Below, piece by piece: positions 57,866 to 64,000 of a stretch of DNA of 64,000 nucleotides. Where the stretch lies: the NCBI GenBank assembly GCA_020850355.1, contig JADZEX010000041.1, positions 124,001 through 188,000 on the forward strand, written 5' to 3'. Source of the stretch: Fimbriimonadaceae bacterium (GTDB lineage Bacteria; Armatimonadota; UBA10988). Below the pieces are notes generated by a model that did not search any database, had not been told where the DNA came from, and was given only the letters and a program-made list of their open reading frames with translations. The first letter of the stretch is position 1. The number at the start of each line of letters is the position of its first letter. The position numbers and the translations under genes are program-made.

Positions 57866-59011
57866 CTACACGAACTCCAGGAAGACCTGATTCGAGAGCA
57901 GCACCCCTTGCCGGGTGAGCCGCCAGTGGGTCGGAGTTCGTTCGACCCAGCCCTTGGCCTGCAGGCGTTGCCACTCCGCGGCGAAGGTGGCGTCGAGCGG
58001 GCTGCCGAAGCGCTGTTCGAAGCGGGCCACCTCCAGGCCGTCGCGCATTCGCAGGCCGAGGTAGACGGTCTCGCGCTGCTCCTCGGCCAGACTGCGTTGC
58101 TCGTGCTCTGCCACCGGATCGCCGCCGTTCAGGACCGCCGCGGCGTAAGCCTCGCTGGCGGCCAGGTTGGTCCAGCGGCGGCGGGCGACGTAGCTGGCGG
58201 CGCCTGGCCCGAAGCCGCGGTACTCCTCGTTACGCCAGTAGACCTGATTGTGTTGCCCGCGACGGCCAGGGCGGGCGAAGCTGGCAATCTCGTAGGCCTC
58301 CCAACCCTGGGCTGGCAGCCAGTCGAGCGCCCACTCGTACATGTCCGCGGCCAGATCCTCGTCGAGCAGTTGCACGCGCCCGCTGGCGACCAGTTGCTCC
58401 AGCGGGGTCCCGGCCTCGACCGCCAAGCCGTAGAGCGAGAGATGCGGCGGGCCGAGGTCGACCGCCCGTTGCAGCGCCCGTTGCCAATCGGCGAGGCTTT
58501 GGCCGGGCAGTGCAAACATCAGGTCGAGGCTGTAGTTGTCGAACCCGGCGGCCCGCGCCAGGTCCACCGCTCGCACGGCCTGGGCCACGTCGTGCGTTCG
58601 GCCGAGCGCCTGCAGCAGCCGGTCGTCGAAGCTCTGTACCCCGAGGCTGAGGCGGTTGAAACCGGCCGCGCGCAGCGTGCCGAAGAGGTCGGCCTCCGCG
58701 GTGGTTGGGTTGGCTTCGATGGTCACCTCGGCGTCAGGGAGCAGGCCGCCGTGGTCGCGGATTTGGTCCAGCAGTCCGGTCAGCACCGCAGCCGGCACGG
58801 TGGTCGGCGTCCCGCCGCCGAAGAACACGGAGCTGGCCGGGCGCGGTGGGCTGCTGGCCAACTCGGCCTGCACGGCCTGGTGCCAGCGCTGCACGCGGGC
58901 GGTGCGTTCGGCGGGGTGCAGACTCAGCGCCGCCGTGGCGAAGTCGCAGTAGTGGCAGCGGCGCACGCAGAACGGGACGTGCAGGTAGACCGCCCAGGGC
59001 AGGCCGCTCAC
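57866..59011 (-). CDS. hemW: HemW-like radical SAM protein (heme chaperone)
   Basis: The 381-residue protein was long annotated as oxygen-independent coproporphyrinogen oxidase. Members lacking the extra HemN region are heme chaperones. It has YLHVPFCVRRCHYCDF (CX3CX2C), FFGGGTPT, EANP, RLSLGVQSFDDRLLQALGR and the heme-region motif NQVYWRNEEYRGFGPGAAS. The C-terminal HemW domain (about 300-381) includes GLRMRDGLEV. The start is GTG and overlaps the stop of the small membrane protein gene upstream (GTGA), so it depends on coupled translation, because no good Shine-Dalgarno is present. Confidence 0.93.
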   Translation of the reverse strand: MSGLPWAVYLHVPFCVRRCHYCDFATAALSLHPAERTARVQRWHQAVQAELASSPPRPASSVFFGGGTPTTVPAAVLTGLLDQIRDHGGLLPDAEVTIEANPTTAEADLFGTLRAAGFNRLSLGVQSFDDRLLQALGRTHDVAQAVRAVDLARAAGFDNYSLDLMFALPGQSLADWQRALQRAVDLGPPHLSLYGLAVEAGTPLEQLVASGRVQLLDEDLAADMYEWALDWLPAQGWEAYEIASFARPGRRGQHNQVYWRNEEYRGFGPGAASYVARRRWTNLAASEAYAAAVLNGGDPVAEHEQRSLAEEQRETVYLGLRMRDGLEVARFEQRFGSPLDATFAAEWQRLQAKGWVERTPTHWRLTRQGVLLSNQVFLEFV

Positions 59012-59238
59012 CGGCCGCGCGGCGGCGGCGGCGGCGGCAGGGGGCCGTCGGTCAGGGGCAGCGCCCGCAGGTCCGGCCGGCCGCGCGACAGCCTGTACTG
59101 CCAGACCGTCGCCAGGAGCTGCGCCGCCAGGGCCAGCAGCCAGATCAGCGCCACGGCTTGGGCGCAGCGCTGCCCGATCCGCGGCTGGTCACCGAAGTGG
59201 AGTCGCCCGTTCGCCCGCTCCCAGCGTCGCGGCACCAT
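59008..59238 (-). CDS. Small single-span membrane protein upstream of hemW (unknown)
   Basis: The 76-residue protein has a basic N-terminal part and one membrane helix (about 28-46, AVALIWLLALAAQLLATVW). Its tail is Pro/Arg-rich and ends in a polyproline run. No family recognised. The start has GAGGG at about 5 bases, and the stop overlaps the hemW GTG start. The coupling and spacing argue that it is real, and that it may tether or regulate HemW; this is inference. Confidence 0.6.
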   Translation of the reverse strand: MVPRRWERANGRLHFGDQPRIGQRCAQAVALIWLLALAAQLLATVWQYRLSRGRPDLRALPLTDGPLPPPPPPRGR

Positions 59239-59304
59239 GCCGGCCCTCGCTCTGCGAGGATGCTACCACATTCGGCCCCGGCGCGGGACAACCGGGCGGA
59301 CGCT

Positions 59305-59640
59305 TCACGCCGTGACTTGCTGCACCGGCTGACCCGGTTTGGTTCGAGCCAGCAGCCGGGACGGCAGGTCAGCCAGGTCGGCGGTCTCGGCAGGCAGCCA
59401 CCGCCGGGCGTCCGCAGGTCGCAGCAACAGCCGACGCCAGGCGCGGTCGTGGCAGTACGGGCAGTTTCCGAAGCACTGCAGGTTGTGCTTGTGGAAACGG
59501 TGCGGCTCCGCCAGTTCTCGGGCTGCCAGCAGCGCCAGCAGGCGCGAGCTGGCCTTGGCCAGCGCCTGCTGGCGAGCCGCCCATCGGCGCTGCACCCACC
59601 GCTCCGTCTGCGTCCGTCGCCACTGCCTGGTCCGCTGCAT
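59305..59640 (-). CDS. Small basic protein with CX3CX2C cluster (unknown)
   Basis: The 111-residue product is Arg-rich at the N-terminus (MQRTRQWRRTQTERWVQRR), then helical. It has a central HRFHKHNLQCFGNCPYCHDRAWRR segment in which three Cys have the spacing CX3CX2C, with flanking His. The tail is basic. The cluster could bind zinc or a metal cofactor; a radical SAM fold is excluded by size. The layout loosely resembles short Arg-rich proteins ending in a CxxC-type knuckle that occur singly in many bacteria. A GGGGAG Shine-Dalgarno at 7 bases supports the ATG. Confidence 0.55.
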   Translation of the reverse strand: MQRTRQWRRTQTERWVQRRWAARQQALAKASSRLLALLAARELAEPHRFHKHNLQCFGNCPYCHDRAWRRLLLRPADARRWLPAETADLADLPSRLLARTKPGQPVQQVTA

Positions 59641-59777
59641 CGCGGCGCTCCCCAAGGCCTGTTGAGAGCCCAACCCTGGCACCGTGCAGCAGGTTCCGGC
59701 GGCCTGCCCGTTGACACCCCCGTAAGGTTGTCCAAGACCACGCCTGGGTATCACTCTGCCGTTGGCTGGAGGTGGAC

Positions 59778-60629
59778 ATGGCACGTTGGTTGAGGCTGGG
59801 GGCGTGGGGTTGGGGGGCGACCGTGGGACTGCTGGCGATCAGCGGGTGTCGCGCGGAGGAAGCGCCGGCGCCGCGGCAGGCTGCCGGCGCCGCGGCCAGC
59901 GTCGCGATGGTGGTGGACCACACCTGCACCGATCCGCAGGACCAGCAGATCCCGATGCAGGCGCTGGACCGGGCGCGGCAACTGAAGGTGCTGTTCGGAC
60001 ACCAGTCGGTCGGGTTCGACGTGATTCGGACCCTGGAGACGATGGCTCGCAACAACCCGCGGTACCGCATGGGCCTGCAGCACATGATCGAGCCCTGGTG
60101 GTTCCAGCGCAACACCGGCCTCGGCGAGTTCTTCCTGTCGACCAATGGCCAGCCGAATGCCAAGGTCGATGCCTTCGTGCAGAAGGTCCGCGGCGGCTGC
60201 GGGGAGCTGGTCAACGTCGCGATGATGAAGTTCTGCTACGCCGACATCATCGAGCGCACCGACGAAGCCGCGGCTTTCAACTACTGGAAGGGCCGCTACG
60301 AAGAACTCGAGCGGGCCCATCCTCGGGTGCGCTTCGTCTGGTGGACGGTGCCGGTGGTGCAGTCGAGCCGGCTGGGCGACAAACGGACGCGCATCAACAC
60401 GGCGATCCGCGACTACTGCCGGCAGAGCGGGCGACCGCTGCTCGACATCGCCGACATCGAGTCGCACCGTCCCGACGGCAGCCACTTCGTTCAGAACGGG
60501 GCCGAGATGCTGGTCCCGGAGTACGGTCGCGACCAGGGCGGTCATCTCAACGAGCAGGGCGCCAGTCGGGTCGGGCGGGCCTACTGGTGGTTGCTCTGCC
60601 GCCTCAGCGGCTGGGCCGGCCCGGACTAG
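59778..60629 (+). CDS. SGNH-like lipoprotein (putative hydrolase)
   Basis: The 283-residue product has a lipoprotein signal (WGATVGLLAISGC), so it should be anchored in a membrane. The mature part contains VLFGHQSVGFDVIRTL, with Ser of HQSVG as nucleophile candidate. VNVAMMKFCYADII and VRFVWWTVPVVQSS follow, and a C-terminal DQGGHLNEQGASRVG block carries a His at the usual SGNH catalytic position. The strict GDS motif is absent. The ATG has a GGAGG Shine-Dalgarno at 6 bases and is favoured over GTG two codons earlier. Function is probably an esterase-type activity but is uncertain. Confidence 0.75.
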   Translation: MARWLRLGAWGWGATVGLLAISGCRAEEAPAPRQAAGAAASVAMVVDHTCTDPQDQQIPMQALDRARQLKVLFGHQSVGFDVIRTLETMARNNPRYRMGLQHMIEPWWFQRNTGLGEFFLSTNGQPNAKVDAFVQKVRGGCGELVNVAMMKFCYADIIERTDEAAAFNYWKGRYEELERAHPRVRFVWWTVPVVQSSRLGDKRTRINTAIRDYCRQSGRPLLDIADIESHRPDGSHFVQNGAEMLVPEYGRDQGGHLNEQGASRVGRAYWWLLCRLSGWAGPD

Positions 60630-60683
60630 CGCCGGGTTGACGCTCCGCGCCGCGGGCCGTACCATGCGGCGCGGAGCACTGCC

Positions 60684-61709
60684 CTGCAAGCCGCTGTCTT
60701 CCACGGTCCCGGACGCTTCGAGGTGGGTGACGTGGCCCCCCCCACCTGCCCCGCTGGCGGGTTGCTGCTGACGGTTGAGGCCTGCGCGGTCTGCGGCACG
60801 GATGCCAAGATTGTGGCCCATGGCAATCGCAAGGTGCCGGTGCCGCAGGTGCTGGGGCACGAAGTGGTTGGCGTGGTCTCGGCCAGCGACGCCGCAGTAG
60901 CGGTCGGCACCCGTGTCGCGGTGGCCCCGGCGGTCGGCTGCGGCCATTGCCGTTACTGCGCCGCCGGCCGCAGCAACCGCTGTCCCGATCTGCGCACCAT
61001 CGGTTACTACTGGCCCGGAGCATTCGCCGAGCTGCTGGCGGTGCCGGCCGCGGCGGTGGTCAATGGCAATGTCCATGAAGTGCCCGCGGGCCTCGAGGCG
61101 GGCGCGGCGGCGCTGGCCGAGCCGGCCGCCTGCTGCCTGAACGGTCAGGAGCTGGCCGCGGTCAGCGCGGGCGATGTCGTGGTGGTGGTCGGCCTGGGGC
61201 CGATCGGCTGGCTGCACGCCCGGATCGCCCGGCTGCGTGGCGCGGCGCAGGTGCTCCTGCTGGAGACGCGGCCCGACCGTTGCGAGCGCGCCGCGGCGGC
61301 GGAGCTGGGAACCCTGCTGCCGCCCGACGAAGTGGGCGCGGCGGTCCGCGAGGCGACCGGCGGCAGCGGGGCCGATGTGGTGATCGTCGCCGCGCCGGCC
61401 GCCGCGGTGCAGCAGGCGGCGCTCGACTGGCTGGCACCTGGGGGGCGGCTAAGCTGGTTCGCCGGCCTCCCGGCGGACAGCCCGCCGCTCCGCATCGAGA
61501 GCAACCAGGTCCATTACGGCGAGTTCCAGATTGTCGGCGCGCACGCCAGCACGCCGGCTCAGAACCGCCGTACGATGGCCTGGATCGCCGCTGGCGAGCT
61601 CCGCGTGGACGACCTGATCAGCGCCCGCGTGCCGCTGGCCGAGGCCCCCGCGGCGGTGGCGGCGACGGCGCGTGGGGAGGGTCTCAAGCAGATCGTGGTG
61701 CCGCGCTGA
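60684..61709 (+). CDS. Zinc-dependent alcohol dehydrogenase (MDR family), CTG start
   Basis: The 341-residue medium-chain dehydrogenase has catalytic zinc ligands Cys37 (CAVCGTD) and His59-Glu60 (GHEVVG). The structural zinc cysteines 86, 89, 92 and 100 are in the GCGHCRYC...RC loop, and the Rossmann motif is VVVGLGPIGWLH. It oxidises an alcohol or polyol with NAD(P). The conserved N-terminal strand (QAAVFHGPGRFEV) extends upstream of the first GTG at 60723, and no ATG, GTG or TTG precedes it. CTG at 60684 has CGGAG at 8 bases and is the best start. The gene is alone between a lipoprotein and an ABC operon. Confidence 0.88.
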   Translation: MQAAVFHGPGRFEVGDVAPPTCPAGGLLLTVEACAVCGTDAKIVAHGNRKVPVPQVLGHEVVGVVSASDAAVAVGTRVAVAPAVGCGHCRYCAAGRSNRCPDLRTIGYYWPGAFAELLAVPAAAVVNGNVHEVPAGLEAGAAALAEPAACCLNGQELAAVSAGDVVVVVGLGPIGWLHARIARLRGAAQVLLLETRPDRCERAAAAELGTLLPPDEVGAAVREATGGSGADVVIVAAPAAAVQQAALDWLAPGGRLSWFAGLPADSPPLRIESNQVHYGEFQIVGAHASTPAQNRRTMAWIAAGELRVDDLISARVPLAEAPAAVAATARGEGLKQIVVPR

Positions 61710-61828
61710 GCGGCGACCCGCAGAAAGATCCCGGCGGGGCGTAACAGCCGCCGGCCGCGAAAGCACTGCAAGCAGCTATCATCCGCCGCCTTCGGCAACC
61801 CGGAAGGCCGGCAAGAGGAGTCGCCCGT

Positions 61829-62929
61829 ATGGCCATGGTGGAAACGCCGCTGGTCGCCAACCCGGTGGCTGGCACCGGCCAGGAGACCGTGATCTCCTGC
61901 GAACGGTTGCACAAGACCTACACCACGGCGTTCGGTGAGTTGTTCAGACTGCCGGGCGTGACGGCGCTGTCGGACCTCAACATGGAGGTCTTCCGCGGCG
62001 AAGTGTTTGCGATGATCGGCCCCAACGGATCGGGCAAGACGACCACCCTGAAGCTGTTGATGGGGCTGATCTTCCCAACCCGTGGCGCCTGCCGGCTGTT
62101 CGGCCGGAACCCCAAGCGCGATGTCTCGGTGAAGCGCCGGATCGGCTTCATGCCCGACGGGCCGTACTTCTACGGGCACCTCAACGGGTTCGAGTTGCTG
62201 GAGTTCTACGCCAACCTGTTGGGCATGGACGCGGCGCGGCGGAAGCGCCGGATCCCCGAGTTGCTCGACATGGTTGGCATGACCAACCGCGCCAAGAACC
62301 GCCTGCGCACCTACTCCAAGGGCATGGTGCAGCGGATCGGCCTGGCCCATGCCCTGCTGAACGACCCCGAGATCGTCTTCCTCGACGAGCCCACCAGCGG
62401 CCTCGACCCGATCGGGGCGCGGGACATCCGCGACGTGGTCGTGCGGATGAAGGCCGAGGGCAAGACGGTCTTCCTGTGCAGCCACTTCCTGACCGAAATC
62501 GAAAACCTCTGCGACCGCGTGATTCTGCTCGATCGTGGGCGCACGCTGCGCTACGGGGCGCTCGAAGAGCTGCTCGTCGAACCGGGCAAGATGCGGCTGA
62601 CGGTGTCCGGCGCGAGCGACGCCCTGAAGGACCAGCTTGGCAAGGTCGGTCGCCTGCGGCGCAGCTCCGAGAACCGGCCGTCGACCGACCTGATCCTGAA
62701 GGACGGCCCGGACATCGGGGCCGCGGTGAAGCTGATTCAGGACGCCGGGGCCCACCTGGACAGTATCCTGCCGATGCGCCGGACGCTGGAAGACGTGTTC
62801 ATGGAAGCGGTCCAGCGCACCCAGGCCGACCGCCCGTGGGACGCAATCGACGCCGACGACGCCGAGGACTCGCCGGCGGCCCCGGCCGAGACGCCTGTCG
62901 CCACCGCCGACGGCAGTGAGGAGAGCTGA
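61829..62929 (+). CDS. ABC transporter ATP-binding protein (ABC-2 type exporter)
   Basis: The 366-residue ATPase has Walker A IGPNGSGKTTT (about 63-73), signature YSKGMVQR (S-K-G in place of S-G-G), Walker B VFLDEPTSGLDP and H-loop SHFLTEIE. The C-terminal extension (about 250-366) includes a short domain (RRTLEDVFMEAV, usual for this group) and an acidic Ala-rich tail. It energises the permease encoded 3 bases downstream. The ATG has GAGGAG about 8 bases before it. The substrate cannot be inferred. Confidence 0.93.
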   Translation: MAMVETPLVANPVAGTGQETVISCERLHKTYTTAFGELFRLPGVTALSDLNMEVFRGEVFAMIGPNGSGKTTTLKLLMGLIFPTRGACRLFGRNPKRDVSVKRRIGFMPDGPYFYGHLNGFELLEFYANLLGMDAARRKRRIPELLDMVGMTNRAKNRLRTYSKGMVQRIGLAHALLNDPEIVFLDEPTSGLDPIGARDIRDVVVRMKAEGKTVFLCSHFLTEIENLCDRVILLDRGRTLRYGALEELLVEPGKMRLTVSGASDALKDQLGKVGRLRRSSENRPSTDLILKDGPDIGAAVKLIQDAGAHLDSILPMRRTLEDVFMEAVQRTQADRPWDAIDADDAEDSPAAPAETPVATADGSEES

Positions 62930-62932
62930 GCG

Positions 62933-63709
62933 ATGGGTGTGATCTGGGCGATCGCCAAAGCCACGTACCGCGAGAGCATCCGGCAGCGCGTGCTGTTCGT
63001 GGTGCTGCTGCTCGGGCTGCTGCTGATTGGCGTGACCGTCGCCTTCTCGTACCTCTCGACCGGCGAGGAGTTCCGCTTCGTGGTCGACTTCGGCCTGGTC
63101 GGGATCACCCTGATCGGGTTGGGGCTGGCGGTGATCCTCGGCGGGTTCATGATCCCCAATGAGGTCGACCGCCGGGTGATCTTCACGATCCTGTCGAAAC
63201 CGGTCTCGCGCTGGCAGTACCTCTTCGGCAAGTTCGTCGGCGCGGCGGGCGTCATTCTGATGCTCGACCTGCTGATGGGCATCGCCTTCAGCGTGGCCTA
63301 CTGCGTCAAGCATCCGCTGGGCTTCGGTGGCTTCACCTACATGGTGCCGATGGCGTTGTTCGCGATCTACCTGCAGACGCTGATCCTGCTGGCGGTGGCG
63401 CTGGCGCTGTCGACCATCGCGACTCCAATCTTCACGATCTTCGCGACTGGTTTCGTGTACGTCCTGGGCGCGGTCAACAGCCAGGTGACCTACCTCGGCA
63501 ACCGCGCCGAATCGACCGGCACCAAGCTGGTCTTCCTGCTCCTCTCCAAGCTCATCCCGGCCTTCACCAACTTCGACTTGCGCTCGGCGCTGCTCAACAA
63601 CCAGCCCGTGGAACCCGCCGCGATGCTCAATGTGGTGGGCTACACGGCGCTCTACGCGGGCCTGGTGCTGGGCATCTCGTGGATCCTGTTCCACGAGCGC
63701 GAGTTCTGA
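62933..63709 (+). CDS. ABC-2 type permease
   Basis: The 258-residue integral membrane protein has about six hydrophobic helices (for example VLFVVLLLGLLLIGVTVAF, FAIYLQTLILLAVALALS and MLNVVGYTALYAGLVLGISWILF). It has the loop EVDRRVIFTILSKPVSRWQYLFGKFVG, which matches the coupling helix of ABC-2 permeases. It starts 3 bases after the ATPase gene stop (TGAGCGATG) and is followed by a third gene after 9 bases, so all three are one operon. Confidence 0.93.
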   Translation: MGVIWAIAKATYRESIRQRVLFVVLLLGLLLIGVTVAFSYLSTGEEFRFVVDFGLVGITLIGLGLAVILGGFMIPNEVDRRVIFTILSKPVSRWQYLFGKFVGAAGVILMLDLLMGIAFSVAYCVKHPLGFGGFTYMVPMALFAIYLQTLILLAVALALSTIATPIFTIFATGFVYVLGAVNSQVTYLGNRAESTGTKLVFLLLSKLIPAFTNFDLRSALLNNQPVEPAAMLNVVGYTALYAGLVLGISWILFHEREF

Positions 63710-63718
63710 GGAACCGTA

Positions 63719-64000
63719 ATGACCGACGGACGACAACGCCTCGTGGCCTGGATCCTGATCGGAATCGCCTTCGTCGGCCTGATTCCGCTGCAGGGCAGCA
63801 TCGACCGCTACCGCAATACCTTCCGCGTGTCGTTCTACGACTACGCCACCGACGACGCGCTGCGGCAGGTGGAGCAGGAGCTCGCGAAGCGCGGCCTGCA
63901 GCCGCGGCGCACCACCGGCCGCAACGCCGAGGGCCAGGAGGTGCGCCTGGTGGAGGCCGCGGTGCCGCCGAAGGAGTGGGGCAAGGACCTCTTCACCTAC
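63719..64000 (+). CDS. Membrane-anchored protein, third gene of the exporter operon (3' truncated)
   Basis: Only 94 residues are visible. They are a short cytoplasmic start (MTDGRQR), one membrane segment (about 8-26, LVAWILIGIAFVGLIPLQG), then a charged soluble region (about 30-94) starting SIDRYRNTFRVSFYDYATDD. No family recognised. The ATG has GAGGA at about 7 bases and lies 9 bases after the permease stop. The layout fits an auxiliary subunit or accessory factor of the exporter. Confidence 0.65.
   Translation, partial: MTDGRQRLVAWILIGIAFVGLIPLQGSIDRYRNTFRVSFYDYATDDALRQVEQELAKRGLQPRRTTGRNAEGQEVRLVEAAVPPKEWGKDLFTY

Noticed and set aside
61559-63736. A 725-codon minus-strand frame
   Set aside because: It is antisense to the alcohol dehydrogenase end and the ABC-2 exporter genes, and is dominated by His/Asp/Gln/Val composition typical of a mirror frame.
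1-64000. tRNA, rRNA, CRISPR array or prophage
   Set aside because: Reading both strands I saw no tRNA cloverleaf with a GTTCGAATC-type T-loop, no rRNA stretches, no regularly spaced direct repeats, and no phage structural or integrase genes. A covariance search would be needed to exclude a cryptic tRNA.

Overview
The window is a dense, visibly GC-rich bacterial chromosome segment (GC was not computed). It contains about 50 genes, short intergenic spaces, no rRNA, no recognisable tRNA and no CRISPR. The best lineage clue is the type IV prepilin-like gene at 41414-42163. Its N-terminus runs into the [14 protein letters not shown] motif and it carries a late HNEQ...CDGH (H-X9-DG) motif, a combination I associate with Armatimonadota and less closely with the Planctomycetes-Lentisphaerae group. 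The many exported glycoside hydrolases, the sulfatase and the Gfo/Idh oxidoreductase fit such a polysaccharide-degrading lifestyle. The taxon is an inference. GatCAB indicates that Gln-tRNA and/or Asn-tRNA is made by transamidation.

Layout. 1-3157: gatC (cut by the window edge)-gatA-gatB, coupled by ATGA overlaps. 3158-5994 (-): a GAF-GGEEF diguanylate cyclase and a secreted EF-hand protein. 6151-7050: argF. 6947-12540 (-): an M14 carboxypeptidase, an SGNH hydrolase, a membrane-embedded spermidine-synthase-like protein and a lipoprotein. 12610-15023 (+): an anchored C45-like Ntn hydrolase and a membrane protein. 15031-24149 (-): ribF, a GH5-like enzyme, a DUF6259-like giant protein, a nitrilase-superfamily amidase and a cysteine desulfurase. 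24209-26497 (+): a GH20-like exported protein. 26651-27512 (-): a DUF3990 ADP-ribosyltransferase-like gene overlapping a small partner gene, which looks like a toxin-antitoxin pair. 27638-37323 (-): an exported Lon-type (S16) protease-TPR protein, a Cys-rich small protein, a LarA-like protein, a GH2 enzyme and a DUF6935-like protein. 37506-39458 (-): leuA behind a complete leucine T-box riboswitch with its own promoter. 39523-43550 (+): ridA-GH4, a prepilin and a sulfatase.

43606-49180 holds an aldehyde dehydrogenase, a RAYT transposase flanked by inverted REP-like motifs, a DUF5060-type glycosidase gene broken by one in-frame TAA, and a Gfo/Idh oxidoreductase. 49316-52358 (+): a BatA/VWA protein with an apparently leaderless promoter, a DUF92 protein and a single-domain response regulator. 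52355-55912 (-): ilvD-queC-queE. 56073-57830 (+): an MsbA-like ABC exporter followed immediately by a solo REP copy. 57866-59640 (-): hemW and small proteins. 59778-64000 (+): an SGNH-like lipoprotein, a zinc alcohol dehydrogenase that appears to start at CTG, and an ABC-2 type exporter operon running off the edge.

The most unusual observations are an approximately 170-residue NTF2/SnoaL-like domain inserted inside dihydroxy-acid dehydratase, the T-box controlling leuA, the DUF3990 pair, the exported AAA-less Lon protease, and the RAYT/REP set. leuA and ilvD place branched-chain amino acid synthesis in two separately controlled units. The hydrolases, oxidoreductases, sulfatase and transport genes suggest scavenging of complex glycans.
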